A DNA stretch of 27,500 nt. Origin: Chara braunii (taxonomy: Eukaryota; Streptophyta; Charophyceae; Charales; Characeae). Positions 19,106 through 27,500 of this stretch are shown here, piece by piece (the stretch's first letter is position 1; every line of letters begins with the position of its first letter). The notes under the pieces are model-generated. The model searched no databases. It was given only the letters and a program-made list of their open reading frames with translations, and was not told the DNA's origin. The stretch is from positions 1,953,215 to 1,980,714 of the forward strand of contig BFEA01000176.1 of the NCBI GenBank assembly GCA_003427395.1, read 5' to 3'. The position numbers and the translations under genes were made by a program.

Positions 19106-19625
19106 TTGTATGCATTCGTGATGAGGGTGCAGCCACAGTGGTGCTACGTTCATGAATGAACATGGCCGTGATAGTAGCCAGGTTTGTGCTTCCATTGCAT
19201 GAGCATAGAACCAATGGGACCTGGCTCCGAGTGTGTTTATAAGAGGTGGCAGGCGTTCGCAAGGTTTACAAGAGGCTGACAGGGTTCATATGGGTTTACA
19301 AAATGCGAAGAGGGGTTTATGGGATTTGCACAACAGGGTTCAGAAGGGCCTGATGAAGATTAAGCGAGCTTGTCAGCCTTATCCGTTAAATTAAAATTAT
19401 AAAATTAAGTATTGATGAAATGTGTTTGTTACCTGTCTTCAAGACAGAGTCTTATGAACCCTTTTCAACTGAGACAGGTTCATAAAGGGTTTACAAGAAT
19501 CCGTTAGGACTCTGAAGAGGGGGTTAATAGGGGTTCACAAGAGGTACAGCGATTCATTGGGGGCTGTCAGGGGTTTATAAGGAATACAAGGCGCCAAAAG
19601 GTGTTTGTAAGCATTCGCAAGAGAC
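19106..19625. repeat. Degenerate GGGTTTACAAGAG-type repeats
   Basis: From about 19255 a loose motif GGGTTYRYAAGAGG recurs many times (for example near 19262, 19290, 19312, 19470, 19525 and 19570) with variable spacing. Before it, 19151-19164 reads GTTCATGAATGAAC, a short palindrome. No coding region is supported. Confidence 0.55.
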
Positions 19626-19699
19626 CTAACACAGCAGTAAACTGCTTTGCATTACAATTTCTCTGCCTCCCATGCTCCACTTTGCGAGGAACATGAACC

Positions 19700-19812
19700 G
19701 CCGAAGGAGTTTGCACATGAGGGATGATATTCCGAATTCCTCTCTGGCCCATGGGACATAACTGCCAAAGGAGTTTGGGCAAGAGGGATGATATTCCAAA
19801 TTCGTCTCTGCC
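19700..19812. repeat. 63-bp tandem repeat, two copies
   Basis: GCC(G/A)AAGGAGTTTG starts at 19700 and 19763. Both copies continue with GAGGGATGATATTCC and AATTC(C/G)TCTCTG. Confidence 0.85.
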
Positions 19813-19931
19813 TGTGGAAGTGGTTATCGGGGTGCCCCTGTCCGATAGAATTGACTTACTGCGACGGCGCGGGTAGGAAGCCCGTAGGCTGTGCTGAGGC
19901 CTGATGGGTGGAGTGTTAGCTCAGTTGTGAA

Positions 19932-20020
19932 CCCAGTGTCACTCCCGTGCAAGCCTATTGTAACCCCGGTGTCACCCCAGTGTAAGCCCAGTGTAAGTCC
20001 AGTGTAAGCCCAGTTCAGTC
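19932..20020. repeat. 11-bp minisatellite CCCAGTGTAAG
   Basis: About eight units of 11-12 nt lie side by side: CCCAGTGTCACT, CCCGTGCAAGC, CTATTGTAAC, CCCGGTGTCAC, then CCCAGTGTAAG several times, fading into CCCAGTTCAGT. The minus-strand reading gives a Gly/Leu/Thr-rich open frame that only mirrors the repeat. Confidence 0.85.
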
Positions 20021-20052
20021 CCAATGGTCAGCACCTATAGACACATGTTTCA

Positions 20053-20076
20053 AGCATGCTGTCCGAACAGCATACT
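20053..20076. repeat. 10-bp-stem hairpin, 4-nt loop
   Basis: AGCATGCTGT and ACAGCATACT are inverted repeats around CCGA, with one mismatch. It is the first of three foldbacks within about 500 bp. Confidence 0.7.
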
Positions 20077-20173
20077 CACAAGGGTGTATGAGCCTATACA
20101 TTCGCGAGGTTCGACAACCGCATGGCGCGCTGTGCCCATTCCAGTGGACCGGCCAACCATGGCCATGGCACAG

Positions 20174-20292
20174 CTGTTTGAGCTGTGTGAGGCCTGCATG
20201 CTGGGCTCCCTGATCCGTGTGGCAGCCACCTGTGCCATATAGAGAGGGACCATGAACCCCATCCGTGCACAGGCCTCGCACAGCTCAAACAG
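20174..20292. repeat. 23-bp-arm inverted repeat with 73-nt loop
   Basis: The arm at 20174-20196 begins CTGTTTGAGCTGTG, and 20270-20292 is its reverse complement at 22 of 23 positions. The one difference becomes a G-U pair in plus-strand RNA. A 12-bp palindrome CCATGGCCATGG (20158-20169) lies just before the left arm. Confidence 0.8.
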
Positions 20293-20471
20293 GTTGTCTT
20301 GTGTTTCCATTACATTTGTGCCATTTTGTGGTCTGAGTCTGTGAATGCTATGGTCCTTGTCTGTTGAGTTCGCTTGTGAGTTGCTGCATTGGTCTCTCAC
20401 CGGCAGTGCCATGCATATGCAGATCCTTGGCGCGGGGGTTGCTGAAAGGCCAAGAAACTGGACTGCTACTG

Positions 20472-20560
20472 TCTTCACCCGAATAGAACACCTGGTCATT
20501 ATTGCTGTATGCCGACTGAAACATACAGCTATACTGACCGGGCGTTCTATTGGGTGAAGA
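20472..20560. repeat. Long foldback: 39-40 nt arms, 10-nt loop
   Basis: The left arm (20472-20511) starts TCTTCACCCGAATAGAAC and ends GCTGTATG. The right arm (20522-20560) is its reverse complement with four mismatches and one bulged base over 39 aligned positions. The loop is CCGACTGAAA. Such a stem could be a MIR-type precursor, a small foldback transposon, or the product of a template-switch mutation. Sequence alone does not decide, and expression is unknown. Confidence 0.85.
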
Positions 20561-21471
20561 AGGTTGGACAGGTCGCATACTGCCTGAAAGTAGGGCTCAA
20601 ATGGGCTCCAAGAAATTTCTGAGTGCCTGTATCTAGCTGGCACTGAAAGTGAGCCGAATATGGATGCGTTTTTTGAAAGAAGATGAAGAAGGAGAACGGA
20701 AGACCCCTCAGTCATTTTCTCAGCCCCCATCCACCACTTCATTTCTTTTGCCGACCTGGTAGCCTGAATTTCCCAGCATGCCCTTGGATGGGTCCCTCCT
20801 CTCCCAACCGCTTCCCATCCTCTCGATAGCCTGCCTGAAATTCATGCACCCTTCCAACTACCGCTGCAGCCCTACCAACAACCGGTAGGAGTCGTCAACT
20901 TTGGCGTGTAACAAAATCTACAGGCTGCGAACTAGAGAGCTTTGGAGAATTTCTGCTGATATGCATGGAATTCAATGAAAGCTTATAGCCTCAGATAGAA
21001 GACCATTGAAAAGTTGAAAACCAGCCTGCAAAATATCGGGAATTTCTCCCCGAAAAGCGTTCTAAATACTAATACTCTGCTCTTACCGTCCTGCTCTCAT
21101 GTCGTCCGGCTTGATTTAAGTTTATACGTTATGAATAAATCATCTTTTCAGATGTTTTGGCACCTGTATATACTGGAATTGGCTGATTAAATTCAATTTC
21201 CCCTCAAACTTTTTCAATGGGGTGGACGTCTTTCCTTCCTGTAATGACCCGCCAAAACACAGACTGAGAACACTGCTGATTTCTGGGTTTTGCTGCTGGA
21301 ATGTATGCCTTGCTGAGATTCCTGCATTCTGCTGAGTTTTCTAAGTCTGTGTGTGTGCATGCCTGTCTGAGTGCTTGTCGGGATGAGTGTTTGTGTGACC
21401 CGTAAAGGGTACTTGTTCGTTTGGAGGCCCCGCATGGCCGGTACTTACCTGTGGCTGTGACTTTGAGGGTT
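20561..21471. other. Nothing recognised
   Basis: This is mixed-composition sequence without a supported gene. A minus-strand open frame (20050-20742, 230 codons) covers its first part and all three hairpins upstream, but shows no domain or motif. Confidence 0.4.
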
Positions 21472-21547
21472 ACAGCGGGGAAAAACACTCAAGTAGCGGG
21501 GGTAGACCCGCGACACTTAGAACAGCGGGGAAAAACACTGAAGTAGC
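21472..21547. repeat. 50-bp direct repeat
   Basis: ACAGCGGGGAAAAACACT with AAGTAGC following occurs at 21472 and at 21522, nearly identical over 26 nt. CACTCAAGTAG also recurs at about 21562. Confidence 0.8.
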
Positions 21548-22499
21548 AGGTAGGCCGGTACCACTCAAGTAGTAGTAAATGTGTCGGGTACTCGAGGCTG
21601 AGCAGGCCCAGTGGCGGTAGGGCTAGAAGTAGGCGGGTACCAGTCCAAGTAGCCCGAGTCTAGGGCCTTTACGGACGATATCAGAGCCTGCAATGATGTT
21701 CCCTCCGAAAAGGAGAAGGTACCGGTTGCTTGGAGGCCGCGCGGCCTGGAAGTCACGAGTTAGACACATGCCAAACAGCAAAGGTCAGACAGCAACGTAC
21801 GCAAAGTCATACAATTGAAAGAGAAGAGAGGAGAGAGAGAGAGAAAAAGAAAGAAAGAGAGAGAGAGAGGGAAAGAAGAAGAAGACAATCCTTCCCGAAA
21901 CGCGACCTGTGGCCGTTCATGAATTTAATCGTGAAAAACCGCCAAAAACATCGAAAGATAAACAGTAAGAACTGGCGCAGCGACCCGACGCTGCGTTTCG
22001 TCCGGCCGCCTACCGGAACTCGTCAGGGGTCTCAAATAAGCCGCAGGGAAAAGGGACTGGATAGATGGAAAAGGGACTGGATAGATGGAAGAGACCGCTT
22101 AAGTACAAACGAAAATAAGAGACGTCCACCGGACGTGGGGTGATAAGTCAAGCAGCATATCAGGAGAAGAAACTAGAGGCCTAAAGAACATGGACAAGAC
22201 CAGAACCAAGTTCATGCCCCCACCGCAGAAAACAGCACTGACAAATCAGCCTGATACGCCAACCGGAAAGCGGGCGCTGCTCAGCCAAACTGGAAAAAGA
22301 GAAGATCGAGAAGAATCAAGAACGCACCCCGAAAGAGGACCAAAGACAGAGCCCACCGTCCCAGAAAGAACCCGAGTGGCGCCAACCAGCAAGCCACTTC
22401 CGAATCGACCACGTGCCTTATGTCCAGTCCCTAAAAAAGACCACCATACGATCGGGAAAAGTTTTGTAACACAAAAAAAGTAAGACCCAAAGAAAAGTG
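21548..22499. other. Low-complexity, basic-rich open frames; no recognised gene
   Basis: The stretch holds a GA-rich tract (21822-21890) and an exact 20-bp tandem duplication (22051-22070 and 22071-22090; AAGGGACTGGATAGATGGAA). Two plus-strand open frames (21730-22143 and 22190-22483) are rich in Arg, Glu, Lys and Pro, mainly because of these tracts. I see no domain in either. CTGGAAGTCACG occurs at about 21748 and again at about 22710, so part of the region may belong to one element. Confidence 0.4.
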
Positions 22500-22660
22500 C
22501 CTACCTACTCAAAACCAAAGAATGCCCCTACCCGAAACAGAGAGTGCCCCTAGCCTAACTGCTCGAACACCGTACGTACCTACTCCGAACTGATTGGAAG
22601 CAAAGAAAGCCCCTATCCGAACCAGAGAGTGCCCCCAGCCTAGTTACTCGAAAAACAAAA
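22500..22660. repeat. Tandem repeat, two copies (75-85 bp apart)
   Basis: TACCTACTC is at 22502 and 22577. GCCCCTA(C/T)CCGAA is at 22524 and 22609, and both continue with CAGAGAGTGCCCC and AGCCTA. The difference in spacing reflects an indel. Confidence 0.75.
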
Positions 22661-23118
22661 ACTGCCCACACAAAGTCCTCTCCAGACTGATCAGGCCAAG
22701 AAACACACCTGGAAGTCACGGCCCAAGAGGCAAGTAGAGCGCTATATCTCCAGGAGGAGTGAGTAGCTCCTCCTCATTTGTGGTGTGCAAGGTTGGGCGA
22801 CATACTGCTTGAGCGGGCGCTGGACTCAGAGCGTTGCCTGGGAGGACGAAGAGGAGCTGGGGACTCAGCCTGGCTATGGCAAGCAGCCCACCTTGAGGAG
22901 GAGGAAGAAGGGGCGACGGAGGAGAGTGGCGAGGTACCTACCTGGCTATGGTGGACACCATCTTCATCACCTTGTTAGGCGCTGCATCCGGAAGGCCCCA
23001 GTTGGGGTAGTGCCGCGCCAAGGAAGCTTCGAGGCAGAGTCAGGCATGGCGGCCTGAAGAGCAGCGACCATAGCTGCTTTGAGTTGTCTTTTGCACAGAA
23101 GGGCAGAGCCCTTAGTAT

Positions 23119-23177
23119 TCCACCATAGCCTTGGCATGTGAGAGGAAGATGAAGGGGGAAGCCATGGCTATGGTGGA
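23119..23177. repeat. 17-bp-arm inverted repeat
   Basis: TCCACCATAGCCTTGGC (23119-23135) and its reverse complement with one mismatch (23161-23177) enclose 25 nt. The same GGCTATGGTGGA word also occurs at about 22944. An 8-bp AGGAGGAG/CTCCTCCT hairpin lies further left at 22753-22775. Confidence 0.75.
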
Positions 23178-23186
23178 CCTATTGTT

Positions 23187-23499
23187 GTGCTGGCAGTGAG
23201 AGGGAACTTCGGATACTGATTCTGGTTCAACCACTCGTTGTTATTATTATTATTTGGAAGAAGAATAAGATTGGCGAAGACAAGGAGGAGGAAGAAGGTG
23301 GAGAGAGAAGGGGGATTTGGCATTGGTCTTGCTGGTGTAGTTCTTCTTCTTCGTCTTCTCCTTCTTCTTCTTCTTCTTCTTCTTCTTCTTCTTCTTCTTT
23401 GGTCTCTATCTCTTTGCAAGTGCTTTCATTTCTTTCGCAATTGGGTGGCATTGTCTTTCCTTATGAATTCGCACTTCGGACATGACCAGGATCATAACA
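23187..23499 (+). mobile_element. LTR fragment B (3' part of a 5' LTR)
   Basis: It is homologous in order and landmarks to 6606-6875 and ends GGATCATAACA, followed by a 2-nt spacer and a primer-binding site. A (TTC)n expansion accounts for much of its length difference from fragment A. The LTR start to the left is not resolved. Reading rightward, 5' LTR, primer-binding site and a gag further downstream agree with a plus-strand LTR retrotransposon. Confidence 0.65.
23341..23400. repeat. (TTC)n microsatellite
   Basis: A nearly pure TTC run, cleanest from 23361, lies within LTR fragment B. Confidence 0.95.
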
Positions 23500-23501
23500 T
23501 T

Positions 23502-23515
23502 TGGTATCGGAGTGG
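23502..23515 (+). promoter_or_regulatory. Primer-binding site resembling the initiator-Met tRNA type
   Basis: TGGTATCGGAGTGG follows the LTR end after TT. It matches TGGTATCAGAGC, the site complementary to the 3' end of plant initiator-Met tRNA used by many LTR retrotransposons, at 10 of 12 positions. The two differences are both transitions. Confidence 0.75.
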
Positions 23516-23543
23516 ACTTACTTGCTGCCGAGAGGTGTTAGTC

Positions 23544-23617
23544 ACCCTAACCCTAAATCCGAGTTAGTTAGGGCTAACTAACCTCGGATTAGGGTTGGAG
23601 GTTAGGGTAAGAGGGGC
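23544..23617. repeat. Foldback with telomere-like CCCTAA/TTAGGG words
   Basis: AACCCTAAATCCGAG-TTAGTTAG (23547-23569) pairs with 23572-23594 over about 22 positions, with one bulge on each side and a 2-nt gap. CCCTAACCCTAAA on the left and TTAGGG, GTTAGGG on the right resemble the plant telomere repeat. It lies 30 nt after the primer-binding site, in the leader of the LTR element. Confidence 0.75.
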
Positions 23618-25224
23618 AGCGAGGTGTTTTGGGTGCTGCCCCCAACTGATTAGGTCATGTTGGGTCAGCATATGACCTGACCAGGTTGATTGAGTGAATG
23701 TTGGGGTGGCGAAGCACAAAGGAGGCTGGTTGGAGCAAGCGAGAGGGAGTAGAGAGTGAAAGGTACTCGCACCTGGAATCTGGACGTGAAGAAGAGATTG
23801 ACTTTTGGGCTTCCCCTCAAGAGGGAGACTTGACCGGAGGCTCCCATATCTGCATTGAAGAGCTGCAAGTTGCTACTTTGGTCTTCAACATCGACGGAGG
23901 TTCAAGTGTTGTAACATGGGTGTAGGAGAGCCTTCCTAGTCATGCTAGGACAGTTCGTGTAGTGGTAGCTAGGGGTCAGGAGGACCTATGAGAGAGGGGG
24001 GTGAGTCATTATTTAATCTTTGGAGGCTGGGCCTCACAGGTAAGTGCCGTGTGACTTGGGTATACCCACGGGTGGTTGCTTGGTGCTTCGTGGCCTGTTG
24101 GGGATCGTGCTGGGCTCTCTTCCTGTTCTCAGCGGTCTTGGTTGTGTGTGTGAGCATGTGGATTGCTTTCTCACCTGATGGATGGATGGATGATGTATTT
24201 TGTCCTCAATGGCATAGCTTTCTACAATGAATTGTCTTTTCACTTCTGAACGGTTGTAGTTAGTAGGTTCTTGCTGAAGTTGTCTTTTCCTTTTCAGTAC
24301 GGTAGATGCAGTTTGGGACCATCTTGGGACACCCTTCTGGTTGGTCCTGGTCCACGACCTACTTGGGACCCTTCAGGACTCAGTGGGACCAGGCCCAACG
24401 GGACATGACCGTTTGCCCCCAAATCTGTTACCGTCAGTTGTATTTCTCTGCTGTGCTGGAACTGGGGGGGACACACATAGTAAGGACATATTCCTTCCGA
24501 GTGGATCTTGACTGGTCTTACTGCATGTTCTCACACACTGCCCCGCGTCTGGCTCGGCGACCGTCCGCACCCCTAGAAATCTCCATTGTTTCAGTTAGTT
24601 TTCTTTCGTCTGATTTATTTGTGGTACATGTTCCATGTTGGGTTAGACAAGAGGGGATCTCCAGTCTGATCTGACCGGACCCATTTGTTAAGTCAGACCT
24701 CTCTTTGAATTATTGTTTTTATTTATTATTTTATTCTGCTGTGTGGATGCCTTTGTTTTTTCTTTTTTTTCTTTTTTTCTTTTTTTTCAGCGAAACAAGG
24801 CTCCAATCTATTCGTGGGGAGCAGCACGTGCTGGGAACCGGGCCCAGCGTCCCATATGGAAATTTACATAGCATTTTGAAAGTTTAAGATACCGGGGCCA
24901 TTACCCGGCTGTGGCTAAGAAAAATTTGAGCTACTTAGAAAAGTACTACGACAAACTTCAGAAATAGGCAGAAAACGACTCAGATCCCCCCATCAATCCT
25001 CTTTACCTCACTCCGGCAAGACTCTCTGCAGCAGAGCCACCATCTCTGCTGCTGCTGTACCCTATTTCCATTCTATGAGCTAGCCCCCTCACTAGTAGGA
25101 CGCTTGATATCCAACTATCTATTCATCCCACTCACCTCTTTTTTGAGAAAAATTTAAGAAGACCTCCCCCTGCCAGCATTGATTGCCCCGGAAACCAGGG
25201 GATTAACTGAGCAGGGACACCCTT
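23618..25224. other. Unassigned leader or intervening sequence
   Basis: Several short plus-strand open frames (for example 23698-23925 and 24306-24674) show no recognisable domain. A pyrimidine tract ending TTTTTTTTCAG lies at about 24755-24789. At 2.5 kb the distance from primer-binding site to gag is long, so another insertion may be hidden here, but I see no boundaries. Confidence 0.4.
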
Positions 25225-25945
25225 TGATGATAGGTCAAATTTGGAAAATACGGAAAAACATGCAACCCCTGGAACAATTGACCAAAAAGATCCTGCCTCC
25301 ATCATCGAAAGGAAAAACCTCAAGTTGTTCCAGGTGGAGTTAGTAGCAAGTGGCCGGTACCCGCCAAGATACTCGGCGACAATCGCATCCACCCCAACTC
25401 CCTCCATCCCAGTCTCATCCGTACTTCCTAACTCCGTCCTCGCAAAGAATTCCAGAGGACCGCTTCTCAGCAGGGGTGAGCACCATCATCACCTGAAGTT
25501 CCTTACCCCCATAAGAACTCCAGTCTCCGTCCTCAAAGGGGTGAGCTAGCGCTACCCAACACCAATCGCGCCAGAGCTCGCCCTCATCAGCCGGTACCCA
25601 TCGGACAACCTAAACTACCTAAGGCCAATCGCATCTAATAAGAGCTCCCCCTAGCCGGTACCCGTCAAGCAGCCCTATTCCATCCCCCTCTCCGTCCTTG
25701 CAAAGAATCATTCCATGCCCCTTCCCCCTACTTCCAAACAGATCCCCCAAAACCCTACAAGATGCTTCACTTGACTATCCCATGGGGCCCTTGTTAAGAC
25801 CCTGACGAAACTCTGATGAAGAATAGGACAAGTTTAGGAAAACAAGCAACCCCCAAAACAGACAACCCGAACAATCCTGCCTCCATCATCGAAAGGAAGA
25901 ACCTCATTCGTCCTCCCAAACTCCGTCCTCGTAAAGAGTCCAGAG
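25225..25945. repeat. Modular direct repeats upstream of gag
   Basis: ATCCTGCCTCCATCATCGAA occurs at about 25289 and again at about 25873, with similar A-rich sequence before each (about 585 bp apart). GCCGGTACCC recurs at 25353, 25590 and 25653. CTCCGTCCT(C/T)G(C/T)AAAGA recurs at 25432, 25690 and 25921. A 61-bp local duplication starts with CCAATCGC at 25562 and 25623. The function is unknown; position suggests the untranslated leader of the element carrying the gag below. Confidence 0.7.
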
Positions 25946-26017
25946 AACCTCCTGCCGTTCTCTCGTCCAAATGAATTGCCGCTCCGGCTAGCAGTTCTAC
26001 CTTTACCTGAGCTATCT

Positions 26018-27491
26018 ATGTCCAATATTGAGACGCGTGCGCAGAAAGCGGAAAGAGAGAGAATGGAGAGGGAAGGTGTTCGTTTGAGAGTGTAAGGAAG
26101 CGGAAGAGGAGCGTTCGTCCAAACGTGAGCGAAAAGCAGACCCCTCTTAAGAGATCTACTGACACCCCATCCTCTAGCATGATATACATCTCATGGCAGA
26201 TCCATGCTGGACGCAGCGGGTCAGAGAGAGAAACTGTTCTTTCAGAAACTTTATGAGGATGCAGTACAGAGAGAGAGGGAGGCAAAGGCAGCAGCTAAAG
26301 CAACAAGTACTGCTGCCCAAGTGGCTCTCCTCGCTGTTCCGGAGACCAGTGATAACCGGTTCAGAGAGAACCGCGCCCGTAGCAGCCTTGGTTCAACTAC
26401 GGACTTTAGAAGATTTTGAGTCGCACATGACAACTCTAGAGCAGCGGAACCAAGAGCTGCAGGCTGAGATTGCAAGCCTCAAACAGGCCCAACTGACTAT
26501 CCCTCGTCCTCCTAATCCTCGTCCTGCTGCTGTCCCAACCTTTCCCCCTAACACAGTCCTGATGAAGAGACCAAGTGGAACTGTGACAAGCGCAGAAACC
26601 GGTGCCAGCTCTTCAAGCGGCAATGCCGACAGTTTTGCACTTGTACCAATCGCAAACGCAGGGTCACCAACCCAAAACGCCGCAGGGTCACCATGGTCCC
26701 GTGGTGGACAAGAGGGTGGCCACACTGCCGTTCAAGTACGATGAAAAGGGGGACATCACCTCTTGGATCATCTCCATGCGCTTATACTTCGAGGTACTGC
26801 GAACACCGCAGGAAGACCGAAGTATGATAATGGGCACAAATATTCGAAGTTTTATTGAATTCCAAGTTGTTAGTGCAGGTTATGAAAGGATTGACCTGAT
26901 TGAGTGGCTGAAGGTGATTCTTGTACGTACTCTCGAGGACCTCCTCATTGCACAATATCAAGATGAGCATGCTGCGCTCAAAGCAAGGCTGAAACTTGAG
27001 GCCCTAACGTGTCTTGCATGGATGTAGTTATGGGAGTGCCCCCTGAAGATTATGTCTCCCGGCTAAGACTCAAGGAGCATACGACTTGGCGAGATCTCTT
27101 AATAGATCTAGTCAACCTAGAGGCCAAAGACCTCGCCAGGCGTGCAAAGACACCAGCTGCAGGTAAAACTGTACGACGCAAGCGGTTCGGAAGCAGCAAC
27201 CAGCTTGCCCTGCATGGACATCGGGAGGATGAGGACCAGTCCTATGCGGATGATTTGCTTCTAGATGACGACCTAGAGCCGGACTCCAATGTGAACTGTT
27301 CTACACCTGCCCTTGAGTCTGACATAAATGATGAAGAAAAATATAATGCCTTTAGAAAGACTGCTTCCAGCAAGGGGCCTAACCGCAGTTCAGGTAAGGG
27401 AATTAAAACTCACCTCCCCAAGAATGCAAAGATTCTTGAGAAGTCGGAGGATGCTTCCACCAAGCCTTGGGAAGCCCTCCACATTAGTTAA
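26018..27491 (+). pseudogene. Ty3/gypsy-like gag, frameshifted
   Basis: Gag proteins coat retrotransposon RNA in cytoplasmic particles. The probable start, ATG 26018, gives MSNIETRAQKAERERMEREG, a charged coiled-coil-like N-terminus that stops at 26093. The frame resumes as REKLFFQKLYEDAVQREREA (from about 26225), changes again into HMTTLEQRNQELQAEIASLK (about 26425-26485), then a Pro/Ser-rich linker. The best core is LPFKYDEKGDITSWIISMRL (about 26722-26780) with YFEVLRTPQEDRSMIMGTN and LEDLLIAQYQDEHAALKARL (about 26934-26995), typical of retrotransposon gag. Near 27005-27027 the frame shifts again, possibly with a deletion, to YVSRLRLKEHTTWRDLL, an acidic stretch and a stop at 27489-27491. 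No CCHC knuckle or protease is seen before the window ends. LTR fragment B lies upstream on the same strand. Confidence 0.75.
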
Positions 27492-27500
27492 AAAGAATGG

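Noticed and set aside
21730-22143. 137-codon open frame rich in Arg, Glu and Lys, possible nuclear protein
   Set aside because: The charged stretch is generated by the GA-rich simple repeat at 21822-21890 and by a 20-bp duplication. No domain is visible outside them.
23168-23451. Arg-rich and Glu-rich minus-strand open frames
   Set aside because: They are translations of the (TTC)n microsatellite and its purine-rich neighbours within an LTR.
24755-24795. Pyrimidine tract ending TTTTTTTTCAG, like a 3' splice site
   Set aside because: No downstream open exon, no matching donor and no recognised gene nearby. T-rich tracts are common in this window.
1-27500. CRISPR arrays, bacterial operons or phage genes
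   Set aside because: The repeats are irregular or tandem without spacers of constant length, there are no Shine-Dalgarno-led gene clusters, and the LINE, gypsy and U6 sequences show the DNA is eukaryotic.

Overview
This window reads as a piece of a repeat-rich eukaryotic nuclear genome, most likely a streptophyte (green-plant lineage). Three things point there: a U6 snRNA copy with the plant-type 5' end, an L1-like LINE of the plant kind whose ORF1 carries a gag-like zinc knuckle, and a degenerate TGGTATCAGAGC-type primer-binding site like those of many plant LTR retrotransposons. The style of the LINE and of the gag gene recalls retroelements of charophyte algae such as Chara, but that is an impression and was not tested. 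I find no intact host protein-coding gene. Nearly everything recognisable is a decayed retroelement or a tandem or inverted repeat.

Layout. Positions 1-2020 hold a higher-order array in which AT-rich blocks alternate with GC-rich, palindromic CGTTCGG-rich blocks and (TA)n tracts. Positions 2019-3384 are unrecognised AT-rich DNA. Positions 3385-5410 carry a strongly decayed Ty3/gypsy pol (RT, RNase H, integrase) on the + strand, followed by a tRNA-like patch and, ending at 6875, the 3' part of an LTR. A 9.3 kb L1-like LINE (6880-16185) sits at that LTR terminus. It is bounded by a 16-bp target-site duplication (6864-6879 and 16186-16201) that differs at one base. It has a G- and CpG-rich 5' leader with tandem repeats, an ORF1 full of stop codons, an ORF2 (endonuclease, reverse transcriptase, zinc-binding C-terminus) broken by about eight frameshifts, a 3' UTR, and an A-rich tail preceded by a 33-T tract.

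Downstream, 17392-17523 is a U6 snRNA retropseudogene with an A27 tail. Positions 18.0-20.6 kb form an island of minisatellites and perfect or near-perfect hairpins, including one with 39-40 nt arms and a 10-nt loop. Positions 21.4-22.7 kb hold more short tandem repeats. At 23187-23499 lies an LTR end related to the one at 6606-6875, followed by a primer-binding site (23502-23515) and a telomere-like foldback. A module of direct repeats (25225-25945) precedes a frameshifted Ty3/gypsy-like gag (26018-27491).

The coherent history is two relatives of one LTR retrotransposon family, one represented by pol plus 3' LTR and the other by 5' LTR, PBS and gag. The first was later invaded by a LINE. LINE-type machinery probably also explains the polyadenylated U6 copy. 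The most novel-looking signals are the hairpins at 20.0-20.6 kb, the palindromic array at 1-2 kb, and the LINE leader monomers.
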